Positions 12,301 to 23,846 of a stretch of DNA of 64,000 nucleotides are shown here, piece by piece. The DNA is taken from contig JAGMWG010000024.1 in the NCBI GenBank assembly GCA_020744225.1, positions 124,001 through 188,000 of the forward strand. Direction: 5' to 3'. Source of the DNA: Paraphoma chrysanthemicola (Eukaryota > Ascomycota > Dothideomycetes > Pleosporales > Phaeosphaeriaceae). The translations under genes were made by a program, and so were the position numbers. The notes below the pieces were generated by a model that saw nothing but the letters and a program-made list of their open reading frames with translations, searched no databases and was not told the DNA's origin. How positions within the stretch are numbered: the stretch's first letter is position 1; each line of letters begins with the position of its first letter.

Positions 12301-15300
12301 TAAGGATATGATTACTTCAATGGTCATTTCGAGTGGTGATCACATAAACTATAATGCCACAGAGATAAGTTTTGCTAGTGCATATTCCTAAACAACATTC
12401 ATGTGCAATGTAATTGAAATTCCCTACATGGCATGCGAGGAGACCAGCGCAAAGAAATGTCATCATATACGTTATGACGATTTCGCGGCGCGTCATCAAA
12501 GCAAGGTTTCCAAGAATGTTAGTGTTACTTATCGCGCGGACCACGGTACTAGCATGATGGTCGCATGGTATACTTGGGAAGGGGTTTCCTTAGACACGAA
12601 TGGGGGCGCCAGAAGGGGGCACTATACCGCACTAGCTGCGTGCTAAGTCATCGCGATGACAGGAGCTGTGTGTTTGTCATGGGCGACATTGCAAAACTGC
12701 AGACCGCTTGAAGTTCGAACAAAGTTGAGACGAAACGGGCCTTTGAAGGCCCTTTGTCGATTTGTTGCTCTTTTCGGTCTTTGAAATCTTGGATCGTGAA
12801 AGCGGGGCACGGTCGGGAACATCATTCCCACAGTGCGGATCGAGCGGCCCCTTCCCTGCTCCATCCTTACGCCCTGCCCTGTATCGGACTCCGACCACCT
12901 CCGGCACTAAATTCACTCAGATCCTGATGTTGCGCGTCGCTTACAGTCCTATCGACCAGACCTGAGATGGAAGAGCGGTGTAGTGCGCGTGGGTGATAGA
13001 AAAGAAAATCCTTCTCTGACCACCTCGCGACTTCTGCCCAGCTTGTAAGAAGGGCCTTTCTGGCTCCAAGGATGCCCGCACATTTGGCATTCCACGTAGG
13101 ATGATCGAGATTGGTTCTGCGCAATCGGAGCCGCGGCACTGACATCATGCATCGTGAAGTAGCAGGTTAATATTAGGTATCCGTGCGATCCGCGCCGGCA
13201 TGGAAATTGCCATGTCTGTGGGGATGCAAATTGCGATGTCAATCGCGTGACGTCTGGCACATCATAGCCATGAATGTTTGGCGAAAGTCCACGCGTAGAC
13301 GCCGCGCATCCCAAGAGCTTGTAGAAAACCAACAGGACGGCAACGGAACCCAGATGACTCGTGCTGTCGATGTACCACGTCCTGGCGAACCGTAGGGACT
13401 TGCGCTCTTAAGAGGTGATTCGACAATAGCGTCGAGACGCCCATAGGACAGCTCATTCGATGCTTAGACGAGGCGTCAATGCTCAGATGATGCGTTGATC
13501 CATTTTGCGTGGAACAATCGTGGGCCTCGTAACCGTGCCTCGCTGCAAGTCACCGAAGTTTTCGTTGATAAGGGGCAGTCTGCGAGCCCGTTGTGGCAGA
13601 ATGGTCTGAGAGCAGGATATCCATTGGGTGATTTCCTGCTTTTTCGGCCTGTGGTTCCCGAACGTGCTTGTAATCATAATATCATCCAAAGTCACGCGAT
13701 GAGCTGAGAGCGACTCGTCCCACGCTCACTTCCCCATAGTCAGTAAGACCCGGGGCCGGCTGTAGTGGGAGTTGACATGGCCGCGTTGACACCAGTGCTG
13801 GCGGCCGACTTGCATGATACGACTTCGGGAGGCAGAGGGCCGGTGCCAACGTGCGTGAAGTGGTCTCACCGACTGCACTGCGAAGAAAAGTTGGAACTAT
13901 ATTGCCGGGCATCCTATGCCTTCCAATCCGTCCTTATGAGACGCACAATTGACACTGACGCAGTCGCATCATGGGTGTTTGCTGCTGCCGCGCTGTGTGT
14001 CCTCATGATGGCAATACCGGATTTTGGCGCAAAACAGCCTAGTTTGATGCAGCGCTTGGCCAAGGCCATCCTAGTGGGTAGCGCTGAGATCGCCGTTCTG
14101 GGGAAGATCGGTGGTGCGAACAGGCGTTAGCGACCAAGGCTATGGCGGTGAAGCAGCAAGGCTTGTGCGCCGGCGCTGAGTGGGTCGAGCGCTTATATTC
14201 TGCCACGGGCAAAATCTTTCGTGCGGCAGCTGGGGGTGGGGCACGCCATAACGCTGAGCAGCATGGGGGTTAGCGGGCTTGGAAACTCGAGTCTGGCCGC
14301 CCTGCCTGGTCGCGGAGCTGCGCGGCGGCCGTGAGCATGGCAAAGACGATGCGTTTCATGATTTCGGCAGGATCGCGTCAAGAATCAGGATGCTGAGAAT
14401 AGATGATGGATTTTAATTTGCAGGGTGCCACAATTGGCCTCCAGCCGGCGTCGTACGCGGTCGCGACAGAAGGTGTGTCTTGGCTGAAGCTAGCACTCAC
14501 CACCAAGTTGGGGTTGGAGCAATTTTCAGAGAGATAAGAGACATCTCAGGAGATGTGGGCCTCGACCGTAAGCTCACCTGGGGCCCAGCAAAGTAAATTT
14601 GCCCTCAGCCACCCGCAACGTCGGTCTCAGACGAGCCGTCACCCATCAGCCCATGGTTGAAGATACGGCCACGCGTAGGCGCGCGCAACCGTCAACAAGG
14701 TACCGTAGAACGGGGATGCGTGACAGAAGCCTTCAGAGATGGCAGCTTCGAGCCGTGATAGGAGTCTCGCCTCATAACGACTCCCTGAGCGCGCTGGCTA
14801 GTAAGTGGCATGCAGGAATGTCCAGGCGTAATGCGGGGAAGTTGATGAAGCCCCTCACACCGGCGGTGCAGCGAGCCAATTGAGTGTCATCTCTGGCGAC
14901 ATGGCCTCGCACTTGAGACTGGCCATATTTGGGTGCGGCGTATCAGCAGATGCGACCACGGCGCAGAGTTTCAAAAGTGCAACGGTCGCGCAAGTGGCCG
15001 ACGCTGACGGCTCGCAGCTTCTCCGCGCTCCAGACGACATGTTTGGGGTGCGTTTGTGGGTGCTGGGGACCTTGCAAACTTTCTTATGCTCGCAGACGGT
15101 CATAAGCGGTCATAAAGCTGGCGAGCCGAATTGTGTTCTCGCTAACACGCACGCACCAGCGCGCAGGGGCCACTGAACCATGAAGCTCCTTCCCTGCGTG
15201 CGGTCTGATTGGCGCTAGCTCGACCGCCTTTTGGGAAGGCGCGATGGAGATCTGACCTCTGTTGAGAGCAGGTCGAGGAAAGGAGCGGGGGAGAAATTTT

Positions 15301-16694
15301 CAAGTGCAGCGGGAGCGGAAGCCCTTATCGCATCGCAAATCAGGTACCGCAAAAGCCACTGCTGAGCTTGTCCACGGATGCGAAGTTCAGCGAAGACGCG
15401 CTTTGTGCTGCCAATATGGCGCCGTTTGCAGCGCCGCAACGGCCTCGCCAAAACAGAACGGCCATGACATCACGAGATGGGCACGTGCGCGCCGATGGCA
15501 GCAACTCGTCAGAGCGCCCCATTTCGCGTGCGTGGCTTGACCGCAGGCCACAGAAGCAAGCAAGCAACGGCCTGTTATGGCAACACGAGCCTCGCTGGCG
15601 GCTCGCAAATTGCGGAGTCGTTTGGCCTCGCAATGGATTGATGGTTGAATCGTGTTTTGCCCGCGACCCCCGCGCTCACGGCCTTGCTTTGGTTATTATT
15701 CAGCTACCCACATGGGCTGACGACAGAAGTCGCCGAGCGAAACGCGAGCGATGATGCGATGGGCAATGAGTAATGAGCAGGAATGCGAGCTCGCATGCTG
15801 CTGCGGCGCTGTGTTGCACTGTTTCGAGTTGTGGCCGTGCCAGACTCGCCGCTCGCGGGAGATTGGACCAGTTGCGTGCGGCTCGGAGACTGATAAAGAA
15901 GCACGACAAGTATGGCGTGAACGGCGTGCACGGCGCTGGCAGTGCGGCAAGGCGTGTACCTCCAAGTCTCTTTGTTGTCTCTCCGCCGTCGGCGCCTCTG
16001 CAGATTTGCCTCCCCGTCGTGCCTCCAGTGCCGTTAGCTGCAGCAGTGCCGCGCTCCTCTCCGCTCTGCTCATCCTCGATAGCAGCAGAACCGGTTGCTG
16101 CCGCTTGGCTGCGTGTCCTGGTCTGTTGGGTAATTCGCTTGTGCACATCCTGGTACCAGTGTGCATTGGTCGCTGCAAAGCCCTGCTCGCCCGTGCGGTG
16201 ATCCTTGGAAGATAGCCTAGGCGTCCATCGATTTTGGCCCATCCCGGCCGCTGCCACCCCCAATAGTCGACGCTGCGCTACTGCTTCTCAACACTCTCCC
16301 CTCTCATCAATCCTCACCAACACTTCCCTAGGCCATTGCCAGCCTACACCTCCCCTTAATAGGCCCCACGCACTGCATCAAGCAGCCTCTGGCTTGTGAA
16401 CATCGACCTCACCCGGTCTTATCTCCAGCCAGCAGCCACCCCAGGTACCTTCCCAGGTCCTATCATACGAGCGCCTCTTCTGTATATACACGGAAGTCAC
16501 CGGCCTCGCCCTCTGCAGCCCTTCGCACGTCGAAAGCTGCACATTCAGGCTCGAGCACCCTCACGGTCCGAGTCTCTCCGCCGACTTCGACGTCATCGCA
16601 GCTTTGACTAGCTGTGTGTACTTGCGGCGCGACCTCTCCTCCACGGCATTTCTGCAAGCGCAAGCTTCACGAGCCGTTCATTCTCCTAATCTTT

Positions 16695-16828
16695 GTAAGT
16701 TGCACCGTGGCCGCGGGCGGTGAATTGGCAGCGATAAGGTGGTGTCTCGCCACCGGACGCTTACCATTCATTCGGCTCGCTTGTCTCGCTCGCTCACGCC
16801 GGATCTGGGTCACTAACATCAAAAGCAG
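16695..16828 (+). other. Possible 5' UTR intron of the PP1-subunit gene
   Basis: A consensus donor (GTAAGT at 16695) is followed 134 nt later by a CACTAAC branch-like site and an AGCAG acceptor. It lies about 100 nt upstream of the start codon and interrupts no ORF. The pattern suits a leader intron, but only transcript data could prove it. Confidence 0.4.
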
Positions 16829-16926
16829 AACACGACCAAACTCACAAAATCCTCTAATGCCCGCGACTTCCTAGTCTCAACTCCACACCCGTTCGATTGC
16901 TTCCTTCACCCCCAGAAGCCGGCCGA

Positions 16927-19159
16927 ATGCCTTACACTCCACCGTCCCAGCGGTCCCCAGCATCCTCCAAGACCAACAGCCCCATCCTCAGTCGCAACCA
17001 TTCCTATATCGATTCCAGCTCGCTCTCGCCCGCCACTTCGCAACGACCCGCGCTGCCACGATCGGTGTCGTCCACGTCGTATCTCAACAAGCACCGCCGC
17101 ACGCCTTCCTCTGCCACTGCCGAGAACACCGCTGCGAATGGCCATGTGGTGAACGGCAACGCAGACCTGGCCTCTGACGCCAACCGGTCGCGCGGGTCTT
17201 CCTCGAACGGTAGCCTCCGCCAGTCTCCCTCTCCTGTAAACGATCTTCTGATTCCATCAGGTGCGATCACGACTCCTCCTGATTCCTCGGACGACGACGA
17301 GCGGGGCCGGAGCATCGGCAACCTGCGAGAACTACAGGCGGCATTGCAGCACATCGACGTCAAGCGGACCGCTTCGCCAGCCCGCGAAGGGGCCACAGCG
17401 ACGCCTACCAATACGCCGCAGCCCATAACCGCAGCCCGCTCGCTCTCAGCAGAGGCTCGAAAGATCGCACACTCCCGATCGTCAAGCGAGATCACACTAT
17501 CAAAACATGTCATCCATCCCCTCAACACGGATACCATCATCAGCTCTTCAGACGGCAGCGATAGCGAGGATGACGAGCTGCGGATGAAACCGCCTCTACT
17601 CCGCAAGAAGTCTGGTGAGCTAGTGAAGCCTGCCCTCCGTCCCCCGTCCAGGCGACGACCGTCCAGCATGCCGGGAACTCCCACCTACTCGAAAGCAGTT
17701 CACTTCAACGAGGACATAGAGCAGGTCCGTCACTTTCTCCAAGTGGATCGGCCTATCGCCGTCAGTGCCGGTTCATCGCCCGTTGAGACGTACGACAGCG
17801 AGACAGAGTACCCATTCGAGGCGCCCTCCAAGACACCAGAGTGGGAGATCAAGCTTACCAACTTCCCGGCGTCGGAGACATACGAGCGTCAGACTGCCCC
17901 TGTGCGCGTGGAACGCATCTTCCTCGCTTCGGACAATCAGACACTGGTTGGTAACATTGCGTGCGCAAACATCTCGTTCCAGAAGTTTGTCGTGGCCCGC
18001 TTCACTCTCGATTACTGGAAGACAACTTCCGAAGTCGTCGCTGAGTTCAATCACGATGTTCGCAAGAAGCAAAAGGATGACGGATATGACCGCTTCAACT
18101 TCAACATCAAGCTGGCTGATCAAGCAAACCTTGAGTCCAAGACTCTTCTGTTGTGCGTCCGCTATCAGGTCAATGGCCAAGAGTTCTGGGACAACAACAA
18201 CTCTATGAACTACCAGGTTGACTTCTCGAAGAAGGTGAAGCAGCAGAGCAAGCGGTCAGTTGGTGGCTTGGGCGCAATCCCACGCAGCCGTCACTCTCCT
18301 CTTGCCCCTCGACCTAGGTCGATGCCTCCTTCCGTCGACGATGACTTCAGCAATGACTTCCACTTTGGCAGCCCGCGCACCATCGTCCTTTCTGACTCTC
18401 AAGGACCTACACTTCGACTGAAGCCCAAGAGCAAGCGCGGAAGCCTGTTCCCTGACCAGGCTCCTCGTCGATCTCAAGGCGGCGGCCAGGCTTTTGCGTC
18501 TCGCTACGACTTCGGCGCCTCGCTGTCGAATGCTTTGACATCCGCTCAGAGAGTTATGGGCGACCAGAGCGGCCTAAAGATCAACACGACCAACACTGCT
18601 AATAAGGGATACTTCGATCGACCTGCTCCGGCCTTGAAGGCACATACCACTGGTGCTCCCATTCCTGGAACTCGTCCTGATTCCTTGTCGTCTGAGAAGC
18701 CCGATCTCCAGTCAGCAGAGTACAACGAGTTGATCCAGAAGTTTTGCTTTGTACGTTCTCAACCTCAACCTCACCACCCAGGTAGCATGGCCTAGACGGA
18801 TACTAACCATCATTCAGTTTGGCACCGCTTCTGGAAAAGTCTCTCCAACAGGCACCACACCGTCCCACGCCAACACCCAAGCGGATGGAGCTATGGAGAA
18901 TTTGCTGAACAACAGCTCTGGTAGCAACAACTCGTCCGCTACCAGCAGCCCTCCTTCGCCCACAATGCCCTTCATGGTGGATGGGGCCAACGACGTGGTT
19001 GCCCGGATCCCCTCACCCTTCCTCTCTCGGTCTACGTCTCCAGGACCCGTCACGGGTTCTGGCCCCGAAGATCTGCTCGCGTCCCAATACCAATACGGCT
19101 ACAACATGCCAGGTGGCATGTTCCATGAGCGGAGCCACACCCCCACAGCCTGCGTCTGA
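16927..19159 (+). CDS. Glycogen-targeting protein phosphatase 1 regulatory subunit (CBM21), 2 exons
   Basis: Exons 16927-18750 and 18818-19159 join in frame to give 721 residues; the 67-nt intron has a perfect TACTAAC branch site. Residues 1-240 are low-complexity, Ser/Pro-rich and probably phosphorylated. The KAVHF motif at 256-260 matches the RVxF-type docking site for the PP1 catalytic subunit. A CBM21 domain follows at about 307-433 (WEIKLTNFP, then VARFTLDYWKTTSEVVAEF, then FWDNNNSMNYQVDF). This is the Gac1/Pig1/PPP1R3 plan: the protein tethers PP1 to glycogen and so promotes dephosphorylation of glycogen synthase. The C-terminus is Ser/Pro-rich. The start is the first ATG in frame (MPYTPPSQ); an upstream TTG was rejected. 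Retention of the intron would stop the protein after 15 extra residues. Confidence 0.9.
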
Positions 19160-20197
19160 GCAAATGCCTTACCTGATGCTGCTGGGTGCCCTTACGCCTA
19201 ACGAATCTTCTTGGAAACGAAGACACGGTCACGACCTGACTGATGTGATGAGTGGAGCGGACGTTCCAGCCCTGCTGGAGCTGAGCGCTCACGAGTCTCT
19301 TTCGCTACGGTCCGAAACGATGTTGTAATTCCACCAGTCGATTTCTTCTTCGATGTGCCTGTCGGTACCTGGCCTTTCCAGCATATTCAGGACGGCTTTT
19401 TTGCTGCATTTCCCGGTCCGGTTTCTTGCATGTCCTTCTCAGCAGGTGTTCACTGGAATTATCACGGTGTCCTCGGCGTCTTTCTATCTTTATCTGACTT
19501 TTCTCAAACCATAGAATGGTTGTAATGCTCTATTTTTCGAGCAACCCCACTCTGGTTTCGGCGTTGTTGTCGGTCATTACCGACGCCCTGCGGGTTTGCA
19601 AAAGCTTTGTTTGTCGTGCATTTTACAGCGATTCTCCCTCATTTCTATGGCCCGACGTCGTACATAGGTGGATGGCGAGGCAGAAGAATGGAAGTTGTTG
19701 CAGTCGTTTTCAAATTGTCGGTTCGTCGTTTGCTTCTCGCTCGGGATCTTGTATTGCTATGCGGCGCTTGGGATGGCTTGGACGGGCAACGGGCGAGAAC
19801 CAGATGCGATGGTGGGGTAGCTCAGCGAGCAGACCGCACCTATATAGCAGCAAATGTCAAAAACATCGCATAACCTCATTTTACCGTGCCCCACTGCAGT
19901 GCACCTCGTGAGCAGTCCCAAAGCGCCCAGCGAGCCAATTGTGAAGCCGCAACGAAGTGGATCGTGAGGTCTCGGCGGCCATGTGACTGTTCTGCCAGTG
20001 CTGGACACCCCACTGGGTCCGCGTGCCCGCTTACCGCCTGCCACTTTCCGACTGATTGGACCCTGAGTGCATGTAAGCTCCAACTCCGTCCCGCACTTCG
20101 CGCTCCTTCACGATACTTGCTCGGTCTAGACACGTCCGAAGCCACGCATTGCACGGCGCTTCTTCACCGCCCGCCTCGCTTGCACGCGCGTGTCACC
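19160..20197. other. Intergenic, 1.0 kb
   Basis: Spacer between two plus-strand genes; the first part is probably 3' UTR (T-rich) and the rest the promoter of the EBP-like gene. The frame of that gene stays open upstream from 19886, but the residues there are unlike the family. Confidence 0.4.
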
Positions 20198-21543
20198 ATG
20201 TCTTTCTTCGGCGGCAGCAGATCGCAGAAACCTGCGGTTCCTCCGCCTCGACCACCACCCATTCCTCGCTCCGGCCCTACCATCGATGCCACGACCGTCA
20301 TATCCCTCTTGGGCGTGCTGGCCCTGCTCGGCGGCGCGTACGGGACTTCGCTCAAAGTGCTGCCCAAGACAACGACGCTGAAAACGCGTGTCTTGTTCAT
20401 CTGGCACGCGTTCGACGCACTGATCCATTTCGTCTTCGAAGGCTCGTTCCTCTGGAATTGCTTCTTCGTATCTTACGCCCTGCCTACGACCTTCTCCGCC
20501 GCGAGCCGCAATCACCCGTCCATCACGCTGTTCACGCCGCCCGACGTATACTGGCTAGGCAAAGAGGACCTTTTGTACGGTGCCAACTATGGCACGGGGC
20601 CGTTCAGCAGGCTGTGGCAGGAGTATGCAAAGGCGGATCGGCGCTGGGGAGGCACGGACTTGACGGTCGTCAGTCTGGAGATATTGACGGTTGGAGTGGC
20701 GGGCCCGTTGGCGTGTTGGATCTGCTGGCTCCTGACCAAGGATGAGCGCAAGGGCACGCTGAAGAAGTGGTTCTGGATGAGCATGTTGGCGACGGCGGAG
20801 ATATATGGAGGTGAGTCACAATCCGAAACTCTGCCAAGGGGGTTGTTATGAGTGGAAAGCAGCATGTGGATGTGCATGTGCATATGTGGCTGGCCAGTTG
20901 CGAGGCGCGTGTGGGTACTGTTGAGGCTTGAGTGGAGTATTTGCGTTGCGAGTATTGGGCTGACACGTGGTTCACCGCATTTTAGGCTGGATGACTTTTG
21001 CGCCTGAGTGGTTGTCCGGGAGTCCCAATCTCGACACGTCGAATTGGATGTATCTGTAAGTTCCAATTGTCTCGTTCGCCTCACATTCACAAGTCATGCC
21101 CGCGACCTGTCATCTCAATCATCTTGCATCCTCCATGAAGAACGAACTGGCTCCTATCAGACATCTCCACCTCCGTAGACACCTTTGAGACCTCAGTGCA
21201 TCGCACAAACACATCTCCCATGTCTTCATCTCGTTCCTGAGCCAGATGCGTTGGCCCTGCATATGCGCTGGCAGCGGGCCGCCGGACCCACTTTTCATAC
21301 TCCCAAACTCCCAACCATTCCCAGTGCACACCGCCAAACTCAGGAACACCAACATCACATGCAACCTCGAACTACTTCCCTTTTGACTAACAACCACACA
21401 GATGGCTCTACCTCTTCTTCTTCAACGGCCTGTGGATCGTCTTCCCAGTCTGGATCCTGTGGGAGGCATATGCCGCCATGAGCGCGGCCATGAGCCAGGC
21501 GGAGATGGTGGATTTGGTCAATTATTTGAAGAAGGACGATTGA
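20198..21543 (+). CDS. EBP-type (emopamil-binding) sterol isomerase-like membrane protein, 3 exons
   Basis: Exons 20198-20810, 20986-21055 and 21402-21543 join in frame to give 274 residues; introns are 175 and 346 nt. The protein has about five hydrophobic helices. The EBP/EXPERA signatures are clear: LIHFVFEG with H77 and E81 in the second helix, WQEYAKADRRW followed by DLTVVSLE and GPL, AEIYG, and near the end NWMYLWLYLFFFNGLWIVFP. In the animal and plant family the equivalent His and Glu residues carry out delta8-delta7 sterol isomerisation in the ER. Most fungi use the unrelated ERG2 for that step, so the role here could be isomerisation, another sterol, or binding only. Start chosen at a strong Kozak-like ATG (tcaccATGt) just before the Pro-rich N-terminus. 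Confidence 0.88.
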
Positions 21544-21793
21544 ATGAGTGCGTGAGAAGTGGAAAGTGCGGGAAAAGGTAGGTGGTAGGTGGTAAGGTTG
21601 GCTGTGTGTGTGTATAAGTGCATAGCGTGGGAGTTTGGGCGTTTCGGTCTGATAGCGTTGAGATAGGGAGAGCAGATCGGGTCGATGAGTAAGAAGCCGC
21701 GGTATTGACGTTGAAGGAAATCATTGACTCAATGCTACAAGTCCGCGCTTTCGATTCGTCAGTCGCTTGTCTCCGCTCTTTACAACATCTTGC

Positions 21794-23434
21794 TTACCCG
21801 ACTACCCTCAGAACAAACCCATCCGAGTTCTCGACAACCGCCCGTTGCAGCGTAACGGAGAACTTGACACGAAGCTCCGAATCTAACTCCACAATTGACT
21901 CGTTCTTAGCACCCCTCTTTAATGGTATCAGGTCCCGGACCAGGAAATCCACAGCAACATAGTCAGTAATTTCCTTGGCTTGGCCTAGGAAATGAAGTAC
22001 GTTATCAAATCCGGGATCTTGATTAGTCCATATGACACACGTAGGCTCCGTCATGGTGGAACACGCGACCATCAGCCGCAACGCGCGGAACGTGCTTGGA
22101 ACCCGGACGTTTATTTCGCAATAAACATTCAGCCCCTCGCCAGGGTCTAGGAATAATCTTTTGTGCGCGTCCCATAGATCAAACGGGTGTGTTTGGACAA
22201 GCGTCGCGCCGGCGGTGCGCAGGCCGGCGAGGTCGAATCGAATCGCACCGGCGTATTGCCCTCGTAGGAGAGCGATGTCGTAATCGCTGATGTCTTTGCG
22301 GATGTAGAGCACAGTCCTGGGACACCGGACGCGATTGTGCGGCCCAGATACGTATAGCTCGTGTGGCCATACACGCAAGTATCCGTTCGTCGTCTTACGA
22401 ACATATATCCCCATCCATCCGTCGCCACTGAGTCTGGACACTTTGCCGGAGTCCTCATAACAGACGCCCAGATTGAGGACAAGGTCGTCTGGTACTGCGC
22501 CAAAGAGTTGCATGAGTTGTGCTTCGATGCGGAGGCCGCGATTTGTGATTGTGAACTCTTTGTACGAATTGACAATATTTCTGAATTTCATCTGCGAGCA
22601 GTCTGCGAACTCTAAGGGTGATCTCGCAAGGATACCTCTGAAACTATGACCATCGTCGCCAACACTCGATACTCCAGTAAAAGGCGGTAGTAGTGGTGGA
22701 CGAGGAGCTTTCCAAGCGAAAAGAGATAAATCACAATTCTGCTTCGCAATCTCTTCTTGAAGACGCACAAACGATTTCTCGCCCTCGCCGTAGATCAACG
22801 GCATATGGATGTCGAAGATCCCCAGCATGCAATATGCCATGTCTTCAACGCGCGTCGTTTGCCGGCGCGAAACCCACGACATGCGCCGCGCAACGGGGAG
22901 ACGGGCAAGGAGCGCGCTATCGTGCAGGACATCTTCACTGACTCCCGTTGCGGCCGTCAAGACTGCTTTTGAGACAACTTTTGTTGTTCGCAAAGTCCAG
23001 TTCTGGTCATAAAACTCGACATGTTGGGGCGCAATTAGTTCCTGGAGTGTCCAGCCTCTGGTACGCCATTTACAGCCCGCAAAGCCAGTGTCGAAGGCTA
23101 CGTCATCTGCTAAATCTTCGAGATACACTAGACATACTGCTGCGTGCTTGTACCACGCGAACATGGAGTTGATAGCCTCTGAAAGTTCGGCGCTGCTGGA
23201 CTTGTCGATACTGCATGTGTCGACCCAAGCATAGCGGAGGTCACGCTGGCGAGCGATTTCACAGGTGCGTCTGATCTTTTCAAAACCAAGCTTGGCGCAT
23301 GCGCGGTCGAGGTCATGGAAGTCTTGGAATGAGACTTCTTCGGGGCCCCATGTGTGTGATAGGATTGCGTAGGACTCTTTTTCCGGGTTGACGAAGTTCT
23401 CAAGCTCGAGAGTCGAGGTGTTGATGAGCCACAT
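21794..23434 (-). CDS. HET-domain (heterokaryon incompatibility) protein
   Basis: Single-exon gene of 546 residues. The start at 23434 gives the usual beginning for this family, MWLINTSTLELENF; 36 more codons are open upstream but have no family resemblance. The HET domain spans about 22-135 with all three hallmark blocks: YAILSHTWG, RYAWVDTCSIDKSSSAELSEAI, and WRTRGWTLQELIAP. The rest (about 150-546) is not recognisable and has no NACHT, WD40 or ankyrin repeats. HET-domain proteins take part in non-self recognition between fungal individuals and can trigger programmed cell death; they are numerous and variable per genome. The 3' end is 250 bp from that of the EBP-like gene. Confidence 0.93.
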   Translation of the reverse strand: MWLINTSTLELENFVNPEKESYAILSHTWGPEEVSFQDFHDLDRACAKLGFEKIRRTCEIARQRDLRYAWVDTCSIDKSSSAELSEAINSMFAWYKHAAVCLVYLEDLADDVAFDTGFAGCKWRTRGWTLQELIAPQHVEFYDQNWTLRTTKVVSKAVLTAATGVSEDVLHDSALLARLPVARRMSWVSRRQTTRVEDMAYCMLGIFDIHMPLIYGEGEKSFVRLQEEIAKQNCDLSLFAWKAPRPPLLPPFTGVSSVGDDGHSFRGILARSPLEFADCSQMKFRNIVNSYKEFTITNRGLRIEAQLMQLFGAVPDDLVLNLGVCYEDSGKVSRLSGDGWMGIYVRKTTNGYLRVWPHELYVSGPHNRVRCPRTVLYIRKDISDYDIALLRGQYAGAIRFDLAGLRTAGATLVQTHPFDLWDAHKRLFLDPGEGLNVYCEINVRVPSTFRALRLMVACSTMTEPTCVIWTNQDPGFDNVLHFLGQAKEITDYVAVDFLVRDLIPLKRGAKNESIVELDSELRVKFSVTLQRAVVENSDGFVLRVVG

Positions 23435-23846
23435 TGGATTGGATATCTCAAGTGAGAACAAAGTGAATGAAAGGCTTTGAGCATTAGATTGGATGATAGA
23501 ATGAAACTGGCAATGCGGAACGATCAGATGGGGCGTAGGCAATACATCGTGGTTTGAGTGGTGAAAAGCGAGATGCGCGTTTGCGGGGAAGCCGGTTTTG
23601 GAAGCGATCGTGAACCTCAGCTGCTGTCCAAGATGTATAACAAGCGTAACTCATAGCTTCGATATCTCATTGTCTGATCATACTACCTATGTGACAATGT
23701 CAAGGGGTATTTATTCTCATCCATGCTTGTCTCTTTTTTACTGATGGTTCACATGCGCGATGCATTCTTCACTTGTGAAGGCACATCAAGCAAAAAGGAT
23801 TTCCGTTGCCAATGTCTTCAAGATTGCACACAGTTGTCTCACATGC
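23435..23846. other. Intergenic, 0.4 kb
   Basis: Spacer between two minus-strand genes (TTI1 3' side and HET-gene promoter). AT-rich; no supported ORF. Confidence 0.4.

Larger units (their letters stand above)
8142..16926. other. Gene-poor region, 8.8 kb
   Basis: No gene can be supported here. ORFs are all under 190 codons, overlap on both strands and lack domains, and I could not chain them by splicing into a known protein. Composition is not the AT-rich extreme expected of heavily RIP-mutated repeats. The last 1-2 kb (about 15.2-16.9 kb) is GC-rich and probably holds the promoter and leader of the downstream gene. A Cys-rich ORF on the minus strand at 10072-10437 is the only one that looks protein-like (see findings). 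Confidence 0.45.

Noticed and set aside
15700..16263. Overlapping 140-187-codon ORFs on both strands
   Set aside because: GC-rich DNA gives long open frames by chance; no domain, no signal peptide, mutually overlapping.
17004..17684. Minus-strand ORF of 226 codons
   Set aside because: Lies opposite the Ser-rich N-terminus of the PP1 subunit; low-complexity shadow.
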